A DNA stretch of 64,000 nucleotides. It comes from Macrostomum hystrix. Taxonomy: Eukaryota > Platyhelminthes > Macrostomidae. Both the position numbers and the translations under genes were made by a program. The stretch is from positions 1,302,001-1,366,000 of the forward strand of contig CATNEN010000003.1 in assembly GCA_950097015.1 (NCBI GenBank), written 5' to 3'. This document shows positions 1 to 10,729 of the stretch, in pieces. The notes beneath the pieces are model-generated. The model was not told where the DNA came from and did not search any database. It saw only the letters and a program-made list of their open reading frames with translations. Every line of letters begins with the position of its first letter. The stretch's first letter is position 1.

Positions 1-806
1 TTTCTATTCAGGAGCTGCAGCAAGAAACGTGTGCAAAGGTCAGGGGTAATATTACACAAGCTCAAAAAACAGTTCATACCGTTGATGAATCCTTGGGGCA
101 TTCACCAATTCAAAATTTAAAGCGAATCATTAATCTCAACCTGCGGCTTCTCCACGTAGTCCCCATTCAGCTGGACACACCTCTGCCACCTTGAAAGCAT
201 GCGGTCAATTGCCTGGGCAAACACAGTTCAAGGCATTTCATGCAGGATGACGCGACCAGTGAAGTCTTCAATTTCACTGCGGTTCTTGAACACCCGGCCA
301 TGAAGAAGTTTCTTCATTTGTGGAAAGATGCCAAAATCGGCAGGGGCCAAGTCTGGCAAGTAGGGCAGATGAGGCACCAACTCAAAATTCAGCCAGTTGA
401 TCTGTGCCATCGTCTTTCTAGCAGTGTGTGGCCAAGCATTGGCATGGTGCAAAAAGCGCTTGGTAAGAATTATCTGCACTCAGATAAGCTTTATTAGCAT
501 TTCTGTTTTTTTCCATAAACACTGCCACGTCTTTCTGACAACTCAGTAGCACTAATTCAAAATGAAAATATCTAAAAATGGAGATGAAAAATCATTGCCA
601 TAAAGTTTTGAGCTTGTGTAACACTACCCCTGACCTTCGCGCACATTTCTTGCTGCAGCTCCTGAATAGAAAAATATATGAACATGATTCTAACTTTGTT
701 TTCTTTGCGACAAAATTTCCTTTCATTTGACACCATGGGCATGAAATTTCATGGCTCCGTTGAAGAGCTACCTTGGACATTCCAGGAACTTTTGGGACAC
801 CCCTCA
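1..806 (-). mobile_element. Decayed Tc1/mariner-family element (right end in window, left end cut off)
   Basis: The minus strand carries the C-terminal part of a mariner transposase. Outside it are long inverted repeats: positions 1-68 match the reverse complement of 603-671, with the shared GAGCTGCAGCAAGAA core. The outer end near 788-806 reads GGGGTGTCCCAAAAGTTCC on the minus strand, a typical mariner terminus. Only the last third or so of a transposase fits between the repeats, so the copy is internally deleted. The other terminus lies left of the window. It sits about 300 bp from the exon of an RBL-like gene. Confidence 0.75.
117..479 (-). pseudogene. mariner transposase C-terminal fragment with one nonsense codon
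   Basis: Reading the minus strand from 479, the frame shows the mariner catalytic-domain C-terminus: an H-A-N-A-x-P-H-T-A block, then PYLPDLAPADFGIF (the PPYSPDLAPSD block of the family), then a K-K-L-L-H-G segment. A TGA interrupts the frame just after residues HEMP (about 225-228). The same frame then continues with the family's final block (R-W-Q-R-C-V, N-G-D-Y-V) to a TAA at 117-119. The N-terminal HTH and the first catalytic aspartates are absent, so the protein cannot be functional. Non-autonomous relic. Confidence 0.8.
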
Positions 807-1277
807 TATGAATAGCTGTTTAAAAATTGGTTTAGTCACAGCAGCTACAAAAAACAACTTGCCTAATAAAAATAAAACAAAAATCTAATTAGGGGTGATT
901 GACTAACTAAACAACTATCTATAGTATATTTGTAATCTGATGTCAATGAGACAGAGTAGACTTGGTAAAGGCCTATATTCTATAATGTGTTAGCAGAGTA
1001 CAGACAAGCTAAATACAGTGTTAAATACAAAAATAGAATTGCTATAATACATCTCTTTAATTAAAAAATAAATTAGTATTGCATATAAATGCAAATTTTA
1101 AATAGCAGCTTTTAATGTAGGCCCTACAAAATATGTAAGCATAGGCTTTACTGCCTTTAGTTTTGAAAGAGCTACCTCCCTTAGTGATAATGCTAATAGC
1201 TTGGACTCTATTTGATTCATTTTATTTTTACACACAAAAATATGTAGGAGACTAATCAACAAAAACGCTGCTCTTAC

Positions 1278-1421
1278 AATCTTAACTTTTTGTCCTTGTA
1301 AAATAGAATACTTACTTCGATACTTCTCCCAAGCTTCAACTCTCTCAGAGTTTTGAAGGCAAAGTTCATCACAAAGTTCGTTAAAAGTTCGCTCTAACGG
1401 CTCCTCGTCTTCAAAGTCCAT
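1278..1421 (-). CDS. First coding exon of a retinoblastoma-like (p107/p130) pocket protein, partial
   Basis: The minus-strand exon begins ATG at 1421 and ends at a GTAAGA donor (1277-1272), 48 codons, phase 0. After an acidic start (MDFEDEEPLE) it encodes FNELCDELCLQNSERVEAW, then E-K-Y and a Y-S-I-L-Q-G segment. This matches the extreme N-terminal helix of RBL1/RBL2 pocket proteins (F-x-E-L-C, E-A-W, Y-x-L-x-G). The remaining exons would lie left of the window, beyond the mariner copy. Pocket proteins repress E2F-dependent cell-cycle transcription in the nucleus. The assignment rests on one exon. It could instead be an unrelated acidic N-terminus. Confidence 0.5.
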
Positions 1422-1692
1422 ATTTGATTGAAATGTACTTAAATGGAATAAACACTAAATACGTACAGTTGCTATACAGCCTCGGAATTTTCAATAGAAC
1501 TTCTATAATTGTGGCACGGTGAAGAAAATTACAAAATGGCCTTTAACTGTTTTAAACAAATATAAACATAAAAATCTCTTTTCATTCTGTCCAAAAAATG
1601 TTAGCTTGAGTATTTAAATTAAACGGTTTTATTATTGATTTAAAATACAAAATTATCATACAATTTGAACTCGACATTATTTCGGCACAAAT

Positions 1693-2147
1693 CACCCGTG
1701 TTGACAGAGATAGGGTCTAAGAAAGGGTAATCGAACATGCGCGACGGTTGTCTAATGGGCAAATCAGAACATGTTATTTGTTCCGAGAACATGTTCTTTT
1801 TAATTAATAAGGCTTCGTAACGTAAAAAATATATATGTAGCTACGTGCTGAATGCGCCGTTGATAGAAAACTATATTGCTGGCTAATATGTACGTTAAGT
1901 GCTGGTGAACTAGGATATTACTAGACATAGTATGGTTTAACTCTGTCTTGTTTGTTGACCTCATGCCAAGGAAGGCATAGTTTTTTCTTCATTTTTTTAT
2001 CTTCACCTAGCGGTATTTAATATACATTAAGTAGCCTAGCTTATTAATTTAAAAGAACATGTTCTCGGAACAAAGAACATGTTCGGAGTTGCCTATTAGG
2101 CGACCGTCGCGCATGTTCGATGTGGCCTAAGAGTCGTCAACACGGCT
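1693..2147. mobile_element. MITE, hAT-like, with ~100-bp terminal inverted repeats
   Basis: Positions ~1695-1806 match the reverse complement of ~2046-2145: both arms read CCGTGTTGAC, then GAACATGCGCGACGG, then GAACATGTTC. Flanks share GCACAAAT on the left and CACAAATA on the right, a 7-8 bp target-site duplication typical of hAT elements. The interior has no coding capacity. It lies upstream of the RBL-like exon. Confidence 0.65.
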
Positions 2148-4435
2148 GCACAAATACAAGATTTAATACTTACTTTTGGTTCATGACTGGACACGTCGTC
2201 ATCTAGCTGCTTTTTCGTCATCTTAGAATTCAGGGTTTGAAGTGGTTCAGGGATTCAGGGAATCAGAGATTCAGGGTTTGAAGGGGCCAGTATACGTTTC
2301 TTGATCCAGGTGAACCGGAGGGGGCCGGCACTGGCGCTGCCAATGGCAGCAGCCGGAGGGGCCGGGTTTTTAGCGAGAGCTTCAGTCACGCGGTTTCAAG
2401 GATGGCATTAGCATAGCAGAGGCCATAGCTGAAAGCAGCTGCGGGGTCTACTCGTGAGCGAGGTAAAAAACCTGATAGTGGCACCTTTCCCTCAGCGCCG
2501 AGGCCAGACGTACCTGATAGATCAGTTGGGGTTTGCCGGCGGGACACGCCCCGTTACCCAATTCGGCCAGAGGCCCTGGATGGGTTGTCCAGCGCTGTTG
2601 CCTGTTCTGTCCGGCTGCCCTAGTGACGTACGATTGAACTATTTTTTGCTGTTTACTAGCTCACATACAATAATAGTCCAGAACACGTCTGGGCCTTAAC
2701 GCTGTACTCCGTTGATCGTCATGCAATCGGAAATATATTATGCCCCCATATAGAGTACGGAATCGCAAAGAGAAAGAAGCATCCCCTCTTTGAACCTCTT
2801 TAACATTTTAGAACCTTAGCAAACTCTTAAATCAAAAGAATTAAACATTAGAATAACATATAGGGTCAGCATTGAACACTCGCAGTGCGTGTACCCATGG
2901 GTCAGCTGACGGGACACCGAGGAGGGATTCCTGGGCACCTGCTCAAAAAGCGACTGCATGCCTGCATGGTCTGGCTCAAACCTCACTGGCGCTTTGTGTG
3001 CCGCCTTGCGAGCCGGTAGCTACTCCGGCGACAAGCCAATGCGCGGATCCGTAGATCTGCTGCACAAAGTGGGCATTCCGGTGGTCCCGGAGCCCGCTTG
3101 CATGTTTGGGAGCGACTTCCGCCCGTTCGACAGAGTCACTGTGCTTTTAGCATGGAACGCGACTGTCACTCACCCCTGAGCCCCAAGCCATCTGCACGCC
3201 TCTGCTGTCGCCCCTCATGCCGCTGCAGCTGAGCCGTGGCGCTCAAAGTCGCCAAGTACGCTGACCTCAACGCAGATCCTGCCGCTAGGCTTGGAGACGC
3301 TTGGTGCGTTGGGCGTCCTGTCCACAGACTGTTTAATTTGCAATATTTTTTTAAGTTAGCAAGCACCAGGGTAAGAGAAAGCGCCAAGTCCTGCAGCAAA
3401 ATTTAAGCTTTTGAGTAGAACTAGACGCAAGGCCTAGAAATACTAAGAAAGTGCAGCGTTTTTAACTGCTGGACTTGATGGACTTGGTTCGTGTGTTCAA
3501 ATCAGAAGCCGAGCACAACGTCAAGCGAACAGACCTAACACATTTTAAAACTTTGGAAGATTGTCAATAGCAAAAGCCAAAAGTCTAAAAATTCTTAGAA
3601 GATGGGCAATAAACCTTCTCGAAAGCAGAAGCAACACCTGAAATTAACACAATTCTTCAATATTTTAATTGACTAAGCGACTTGAACCAGCCTCCAACTT
3701 TTTTGCCATGATTCGGCTCGTTTCGCGTCTCGCGTCTTAATTGTACCGTTCAGCAGTGTTTTGTTATATTAGATAGGCGAATGCAGATCACTATATATAG
3801 GTGCATGGTGTTGATCACCAATTTCCCCGATTGTCCTATCATGATATACGAGCGTATTTTGCGGTAGCTCGCCCATTTCAAGCATCTCTGGTCCTCGATC
3901 TCTAACGTTATCGCTAAACCTGTCTATGTACGAGTGTATACGAGCGTATTTTGTGGAAATTTCTGAGTACGATACGAGAATTATATTGTTGCAACTTCTG
4001 TCTAGAATGCATTGTTGCAATAATGAGTTTTCTGATCGTAGGTCATATTTCTAGTTCTGATTTTATTTCACATGTTTAACTACCAAAATAAAAGTAGCTC
4101 ACTGTGGTACTGATTGAGAATTAATTTTTAAGCAGATGTAACTTTTTGCTTTCAGTAATTATTTTGCGCTTATTGTAATTTTTTAAATAAAAATGACTAC
4201 TTTCAAACGACAAGCCAGGTTTAGCAGCTGATCATTGTGCAGCTTGCGCGGAGTAAAAAATAATTTAGCGCAGAGACATATATTTTGTTATAAAATATTA
4301 CGAGCCTGGCATGCTTGAGATTTGTAACGGAAATAAGTCAGTTTTTTAGAGGAGATTTTAAGCGCCTTGCTTTTTTCAGCGCATTTTCAAACAGAAAAAG
4401 ATTTGGCTTGGCCAGCCAAGATGTCAGCGCAAAGT
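2148..4435. other. Intergenic, no gene recognised
   Basis: 2220-2290 has short degenerate repeats of TTCAGGG. 2300-3400 is GC-rich with short open frames on both strands but no family I recognise; it may be an old transposon or LTR. 3770-4030 repeats the motif ACGAGCGTATTTTG. 4030-4435 is AT-rich. No RNA gene was seen. Confidence 0.4.
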
Positions 4436-4789
4436 CTACATCGCAGGCATCAGCATCGCTAGCAGCATCAACGTCCAACCCAGAATTACGGATCCGAACG
4501 GCAAAGTCTGCCGCGAAGCAGCCGACGCATTGGTATCTGCATCCTGCTTGGCTGCACCCGAAGCAGTCGGGGCTGCACCCGCAGCAGTCATGTTTTTAGC
4601 TGGAGCAGTCATGGTTGCAGCCTCAGCAGTCATGGTTGCAGCCTCAGCAGTCATGGTTGCAGCCTCAGCAGTCGTGGTTTCAGCCTCAGCAGTCGTGGTT
4701 GTACCCTCAGCAGTTGGGACTGCAGCCGCCAGCTGAATGCCTCCAAGTACAAGTAACACACCAACAATAACCTGCTTCATAGTCGTCAT
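4436..4789 (-). CDS. Small mucin-like secreted/GPI-anchored protein (hypothetical)
   Basis: A single uninterrupted 117-residue frame. The start gives MTTMKQVIVGVLLVLGGIQL followed by AAAVP, a convincing signal peptide with cleavage near residue 24. Residues ~25-80 are Thr/Ala-rich with short repeats (TAEAAT-M, TAEAETT), which suit O-glycosylation. The C-terminus is hydrophobic (ILGWTLMLLAMLMPAM) and follows a small-residue stretch, which looks like a GPI-attachment signal or a tail anchor. There is no cysteine scaffold and no recognised domain. The Thr-Ala repeats share a 24-bp DNA repeat (GTCATGGTTGCAGCCTCAGCA and variants), so the length is probably polymorphic. Function unknown; likely a cell-surface coat peptide if it is real. 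Confidence 0.5.
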   Translation of the reverse strand: MTTMKQVIVGVLLVLGGIQLAAAVPTAEGTTTTAEAETTTAEAATMTAEAATMTAEAATMTAPAKNMTAAGAAPTASGAAKQDADTNASAASRQTLPFGSVILGWTLMLLAMLMPAM

Positions 4790-5460
4790 GATTGCCGTGG
4801 TTCGATTCCGAACGGCCTAGTTAGACTTGGTCGATTAGCTGTCAGGTGGCAGTTGTTCAAATGCAGTCAATTCTTGGTCCGATTTGCAACGGCTAGTCGA
4901 GCGTTGTCAGTTGTTGGATTTGATTATTATTTTCGGGCCGCTGTATTTCTAAATGCTGCAGAAAATACAGGTCCGAGCCGGCTCGGTCTATGGCAGCGCT
5001 CGCTGACACACGGTACCCGCCTTTTGTCTATGTCAAATTTCAGCTTTACTTAGCTTATTTACTGCATGACTTTTCTGAGATGAACTTTTCGGTTGTACTA
5101 TTAGAAAACTCCCTGGCTTACGGTTTTCTCTCTAAAAATAAGTATTGTACTTTACAAGCATTGAATGTATGTTTCCCATGGGCCAATATTTGACAGACTT
5201 TTCAGACAGCCAGGTTAACGAAAACGAATTACTTTTCTTCAAGAATATCAAATCGTTTTTTCTCTGATTCCTTTGCACCTCAGATTCCACATCCTATACC
5301 ACAGATCCCATATCCCTGAAAATACATTCAATATGGGATACCGCGGATCCTATATCTCATACGACAGACCACAGGAAGCACAAATTTTTTATAGTTTTCG
5401 TATGCATTGACAAAAAGCAGGTTACATTTACAACAGTATGCTATATATTTTTTTGCTATG
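4790..5460. other. Intergenic, no feature seen
   Basis: AT-rich sequence between the mucin-like gene and the 22-bp minisatellite. Short open frames show no recognisable similarity. 5280-5360 has a loose repeat of CAGATCCCATATC-like words. Confidence 0.4.
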
Positions 5461-5461
5461 T

Positions 5462-6125
5462 ACGGTATTAATTGTCACCTGTTAGATACGGTATTGTCAC
5501 CTGTTAGACACGGTACTGTCACCTGTTAGACACGGTACTGTCACCTGTTAGATACGGTACTGTCACCTGTTAGATACGGTACTGTCACCTGTTAGATACG
5601 GTATTGTCACCTGTTAGATACGGTACTGTCACCTGTTAGATACGGTATTGTCACCTGTTAGACACGGTACTGTCACCTGTTAGCTAGATACGGTACTGTC
5701 ACCTGTTAGACACGGTACTGTCACCTGTTAGACACGGTACTGTCACCTGTTAGATACGGTACTGTCACCTGTTAGATACGGTACTGTCACCTGTTAGATA
5801 CGGTATTGTCACCTGTTAGATACGGTATTGTCACCTGTTAGATACGGTATTGTCACCTGTTAGACACGGTACTGTCACCTGTTAGATACGATATTGTCAC
5901 CTGTTAGACACGGTATACTGTCACCTGTTAGATACGGTACTGTAACCTTTTAAACACGGTTACTTTCACATGTCAGACACTGTAATGTCACCTGTTAGAC
6001 ACGGTATTGTCACCTGTTAGACACGGTATTGGCACCTGTTAGACACGGTATTGGCACCTGTTAGACACGGTATTGGCACCTGTTAGACACGGTATTAGCA
6101 CCTGTTAGACACGGTATTGGCACCT
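5462..6125. repeat. Minisatellite, 22-bp unit (left block)
   Basis: About 30 copies of a 22-bp unit built on CACCTGTTAGACACGGTA with a TGTC or TGGC junction. Variants (GATACGG, GACACGG; TAT, TAC) are interspersed. The array resumes at 7065 after a ~940-bp insertion. Confidence 0.9.
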
Positions 6126-7066
6126 ATGACTTAGAAATCTGAAGGGAATTTAAGCGAGCGTTAGTTGGAAACTAAAACTAAAAATAGCAACAGCAGAGAG
6201 GGCGAGCAACTGAAAGGAGAATGATTAGACAAAACCCGCTCTGAGATCAATTAATCATTTCAGCACAAACCCGGCTCGGCAGGGCAGCAGCGGTGCCGAC
6301 GTAAAGCTGCCTGAGACCGGATCCGCAGCTGTGCTGACGTGGAACGACCCGAGACCGGACCTGCAGCTGCGCTGACGTGGAGCTGCTGGTATCAACTCGG
6401 CCTGTCCCGACCCACAGTTGCCTGCATCGACCCAACCCAGCCGAAACTGGAGCCGCCCGGACCCGATCGGGAACGAGATCTGGAGGAGCCCGGGACCGCA
6501 CAAGAAGACGGGATCGATGAAAGGAAAGGGGATAACGAACAGTAGGAAAGAGATCTCAGTAGAAGGGGGAACGCATCCTAACTCAGCTAAGGCATTTTAA
6601 GACTTTTACCCACCCTCCATAGGAGAGGGGTTGGTGTGCCTGCCAACCAACTAGTATAATGATAATGACTGAAATAGACTAGAGGCTGCGACCTCAACCC
6701 ACATAAATTCTCTCGCCATTCTCTCGCCAAATGTTGCTACGGTATTGCCTCCCCTCGGATCGAGGGGTTTTAAAGATACTATATATATCGGTGCGGAGCG
6801 CGGAAAAAGATCCACCACGCGAGTTAGTTAGAGACTCACTTTGAGCTCCGTTTAGATAAGCTAGAAAATCATTGTGTTTGCGTTCTTTCTTAAGTAGAAT
6901 CAGCGATAACGATCTAGAGAGATCACTACGACCAGCCGGTATACTGAGTATCGATAGTCGTTAGGAGTTATAGCCTTCAAGTCTTTTAGACTGCAATAAA
7001 CCGCTAGACAAATAATAGGAAAACTACAAGTGAAGAAGAAGAAACAGTAAAACTTGAAGCGCTATA
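6126..7066 (+). mobile_element. Probable solo LTR inserted in the 22-bp minisatellite
   Basis: Unique ~940-bp sequence splits the array. The array unit CACCT occurs at both junctions, consistent with a 5-bp target-site duplication. Inside are a promoter-like ACTATATATATCGG at ~6778-6792 followed by GC-rich sequence, and an AATAAA near 6995, the order expected of an LTR (U3-TATA-R-polyA). The ends read CTATGAC and GCTATAG rather than canonical TG..CA, so LTR identity is an inference. No retroelement proteins are present. Confidence 0.45.
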
Positions 7067-7285
7067 GCACCTGTTAGACACGGTACTGTCACCTGTTAGA
7101 CACGGTATTGGCACCTGTTAGACACGGTACTGTCACCTGTTAGACACGGTATTGGCACCTGTTAGACACGGTATTGTCACCTGTTAGACACGGTATTGGC
7201 ACCTGTTAGACACGGTATTGTCAACTGTTAGACACGGTATTGGCACCTGTTAGACACTGTAATGTCTCCTGTTAGACATGGTAAA
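7067..7285. repeat. Minisatellite, 22-bp unit (right block)
   Basis: About ten further copies of the CACCTGTTAGACACGGTA unit, in the same orientation and phase as 5462-6125, with GCACC/TCACC variants. Together the two blocks represent one array broken by the insertion. Confidence 0.9.
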
Positions 7286-7289
7286 CATT

Positions 7290-7640
7290 AGGTAGACGTT
7301 TTGCAACTCAACCATTGAGTAGACTTTTCTGCCAGGCAAGCATATCTGTAGTCAACAGTCTCAGCTTTGTAGCAGTTCGGCTTGACAGCGCTGCAGATGA
7401 CAGACAGTCCGTCAGATCTCTGGACGAGCTGCAGCTGTAGCAGCTGAGCGCTGCTTGTTGGGCGCGTGCCAAATGCACTTTATGAGAAATTTGGGAGGAC
7501 TGTGGGATCTGACACATCGTTTGGAAACAGGCAAGGCTCCCCAAGACTAGGGAGAAACACGAAAAATACAGGATCAGAGACGTTTGACTCACCAAAGGAC
7601 AAGATGAAGCCGATAATTTAGTTACTGCAAATCATGGCCA
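7290..7640 (-). other. Possible fragment of a cysteine-rich (Ly6/uPAR-like) secreted protein
   Basis: The minus strand has a signal-peptide-like start at 7595 and the segment LSCYSCSSSRDLTDC, the L-x-C-Y-x-C opening of Ly6/three-finger domains. One base out of frame it continues S-A-V-K-P-N-C-Y-K-A-E-T, then YACLAEK, then a C near the end, the kind of C-terminal half expected of that fold. A frameshift or an unseen intron would be needed to join them, so this is either a decayed gene or a mis-read exon pair. A splice-donor-like GTGAGT overlaps the proposed start codon. Confidence 0.2.
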
Positions 7641-7649
7641 TGCAAAAGG

Positions 7650-8950
7650 GTATTTGAGTCGGGTTTCGAACCTCGCGCTGGCAGATCGAGACCGGTTTCT
7701 GGCTTGTTTGCCTTCGTCAGTCAGCCATAGCCACACGCCGTCCTCTCTCCCACCACTCTTAGTGTGCACAGAAGTAGCTCGATCTTTTTAGCTTGCCATT
7801 TTTATGGCGATACTTTTTAGTGTCGTGTGAGAGTTTTGCAGCCAAGTCTTTGCTTTTCTACTGTTGTCAGTAGTCTGAATTGTATCTCTCACAGTAAATC
7901 TCATTATCGCTTAATCACTTTACTACTCATTGTAAATGTATTAATTTAGACCCTTCTCCTTGACTGACTGCATGCGTTGGACATCTTGGGTAAAAAGAAT
8001 GTATACAGACATGATCGAGCTGTCTCACGAGAGACACTGGACCAGAAAAAATGTTTTATCTGGCAAAAGCTTTCTTAGTTATTTTGAGCAAGGCAACTGA
8101 AGGACCGCCAGATGATCGGTAGGGCGGCCCGGACGGGACATATCGTTTCTTTCTGAGGGCTGACTTTTCTTAAAAAGTGCACTAGCGTTTCAGGGAAATT
8201 TGATTTTTTCCCACTAAAATAGCTATAACTTTTTATTCAAAGATTTAAAGATGTACGGTCTTCGTACATTTGTTTTACCTTTTACATTTTCTAGGATAAT
8301 TTAAATGCCGTTTTGTGCAGGTATTGGACCGAATCAATCGAAATCGAAATCAAAGTATCATGTACGTAGCCTTGTAGCTTTCTTGTTGTTTTCATTATTT
8401 TTTAGATTACTATGATTTCCCCAGTCAGTATACAAACGTACCAATTAACTGTACAGTGTTATACCTATCACTTTTCTTTTACGGTATGAATGTAAATTTG
8501 ATAAAATTATATAAATGAGTTAAAAATATTTGTCATATCCTGGAACTGGAACACTGAGCACTCAAAGTTTGCCCTCAGTTTCCGTATACTGTACGCATCG
8601 GCAGCTATAAACACTGTAGTTTCTATTGATGCTTAAAGAACTGACCTAACTTTAGCAATGAGATTCACCAATTGGCTGGATGACAAAGTGTCCACTTTAT
8701 ATAAACAAAACAAATTTTTAGCAACTTAAATTTTTCCTTACTGTTAGTCTTAGCATTTTTTCATTTCAAAGTTGCTACACTTGTTGGGCCTACCGATTTT
8801 TAGTAGACTTGAGTCAAGATCTCTACTTTGTCAATTTATTATTAGATTTCTCATTGTATGCTTGCTATTTACAATGGACTGTATCAATAAGTTTCTCATT
8901 TTAGTCATTATTTGGATAGAACTAAATGTGTTATACTTCTGTTTAAAAAT
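7650..8950. other. Intergenic; one tRNA-like box B, otherwise nothing recognised
   Basis: On the minus strand, 7655-7735 contains GGTTCGAAACC (box B consensus) and an upstream box-A-like TGGCTATGGC, possibly the head of an old SINE. No RNA cloverleaf could be drawn. The rest is AT-rich without genes. Confidence 0.3.
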
Positions 8951-8959
8951 ATCTTTTAA

Positions 8960-9560
8960 GATTTGGTATTAATGATTAATAATAAAAATTTCAGGCCCTA
9001 ATTATCTTCAAATGAATTTATTTGGTTCATGTGTTGTAGGGCTATCTTTCTTACTAAACTCTCAATTCTAATAATGCCACTAAAGTTATTGCAGGGTTAT
9101 TTTACATTAGTTTGTATCTAAGTATCTTTCTGAATATTATTAAAGTTGTCGTAGTGCTTATACACTTTCTTCAAATACTGCCTTTATATCAGTCTTATGA
9201 ATGTCTTTAATTATGCACTTCTTATTTCAATTCAAATTGGTAGCATTAATGTATTTAATCTGGTAGCATTATATGTATTTAATCTGGTAACATTATATGG
9301 GGTAAATATGGCCAATATTTATCCTCTCTATTTACTTTTACTTATAACCTTGCTGTATTATTTACTACAAATACTCTTTATAGATCTTAATCCGTCTTTT
9401 ATCAGTCTTTATCACTCTTTATCCATTTTTAACAGTCTTCAATTACTCTTTAATCAATCTTCAATTCAATCTTTAGTTTATCTTGGGATTTTACCAGTGG
9501 ATCTAGATTTACAGCTCTCCTTTACTCTGCTTACTTTTCTTTTGTAATGTCTCTTTCAAA
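8960..9560. repeat. AT-rich dispersed repeat, unpalindromised copy
   Basis: The order of blocks here (CTTATGAATGTCTTTA, then CAATTGGTAGCATTA-like, then GGCCAATATTTATCC, then TATCAGTCTTTATCA) matches, in reverse orientation, the 49.6-50.0 kb region inside the PP2A intron. The copies are clearly related but diverged. Motifs CAAAGTTGTTGTAG and ATGCCACC recur from 9060 to 12190. Confidence 0.55.
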
Positions 9561-10342
9561 TAACTTAAACACAAACACTTCAAGATTAAAGATTTCTTTA
9601 TTCTGAATTCTATCTCTAACAACCTGGTTAATTTCTTCTCTTTTTTGCTTGTGTGTATATTTACTAAAACTTCTCCTCCTCACCTCTGCAACTTCAATAA
9701 AACCTTTTATGTTCAGTGCGATTAAACAAATTAGTACATTCAAACAAATTTTATGTAAAGTTAAACAAAATACTAAATTTTTGTAGGAAATGGTTTCTAG
9801 AAATTGTACAAACAGGGCCCTATCTCACATGTAAAATTGTAAGTCTACAGGCAAAATATTTTGTGAAATAAAAAAATGAACTGATCATACACTTTGTTGT
9901 TTGACAAAAGAAAGGGTAAGGAAAGACAAATCAGTGAAAGCTTAAGTAGCTATGTTTTTAGACTAAAAATAGTTAATACTAGGGTTAAAACCTTTAGATC
10001 TAGAACAAGGCATAGAAAAAATGTGGGCTAGAAAAGAATATCTAAGTATGTACTAGGTCTACCTTTTTTTCTGTACAACTGTGATTTTATTCCCACTGAT
10101 GCCAATAAATTTGTCTTTGTGCTTCACCCTTTGATTATTACTCAAAAGATGTGATGTCACCAAAGTTTGCTAGGTTTTAATTTCTCTTCTAACTTAATTT
10201 TTTCAATGTCACCTAAGTTGTTGCCATTATTATTTTTATTATCCTTTCAAAGTTGTTATAGATGTATTTTGATATAATTTTTAAGCAATTAGTTTGGTAC
10301 CATATTTTTGATATTCTGGCCAAATACTTTATGGCATGTATG
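9561..10342. other. AT-rich repeat-like DNA, no gene
   Basis: 10130-10330 resembles 12040-12250 (blocks ATGTCACC-AAGTTG and AGATGTATTTT), so both are parts of one degenerate dispersed repeat. Open frames here are short and AT-driven. Confidence 0.4.
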
Positions 10343-10354
10343 TGTTGTACCGGT

Positions 10355-10717
10355 AGAGGGTTGGTGGCAGAGTGGTTAACGCATTTGCCACTAGCGCCAC
10401 AGTCCCTAAGTTCGATTCCACAGCGAGGCCACATTTATTTGGGGCGCAGCCACGGAGAGAAGGCTTGGGGGCTTGTCGTTTAATTTACGCCCTTGAGGGC
10501 CAACCTCCAAGGCACAGTTCGAGTGTACACTGCCTGACGATGAGAGAGTCAGGGCAGATGTACACACCTGTGTGAGCGTATGCCTGCGTACGGAATCTGT
10601 GTGCGTGTGTGCTAAGGAGTCAGCAAAATTGGCAGAATTGCCTCCTTGCTGGCTGCAGGTCTAGTGTTACCAAACTATGTGTCATTGCCCGCAGCCCTCC
10701 TGCAATTATTATTATTA
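10355..10717 (+). mobile_element. tRNA-derived SINE (family 1), full length
   Basis: The head carries box A (TGGCAGAGTGG) and box B (AGTTCGATTCC) of a tRNA. A ~270-bp body and a (ATT)n tail follow. It is flanked by a 12-bp target-site duplication, TGTTGTACCGGT at 10343-10354 and TGTTGTACTGGT at 10718-10729. This is the reference copy for at least six others in the window (16.9, 18.9, 38.1, 39.3, 40.6 and 43.9 kb). Confidence 0.9.
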
Positions 10718-10729
10718 TGTTGTACTGGT

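Noticed and set aside
2160-2222. Minus-strand mini-exon MTKKQLDDDVSSHEPK ending at a GTAAGT donor, as first exon of the RBL-like gene
   Set aside because: Its phase does not join any good acceptor in front of the RBL-like exon, and the latter has its own ATG. It may still be an exon of another transcript.
2454-3179. Coding gene in the GC-rich 2.4-3.2 kb region
   Set aside because: Frames are short, overlap each other, lack splice continuity and match no family I recognise.
9197-9743. Open frames of 70-116 codons in AT-rich DNA
   Set aside because: The region is a dispersed repeat also found at 49.6 kb; the frames are driven by base composition and have no homology.
10361-10445. Functional tRNA gene
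   Set aside because: Box A and box B are present but the region is the head of a SINE with an ATT tail and target duplication, not a foldable mature tRNA.
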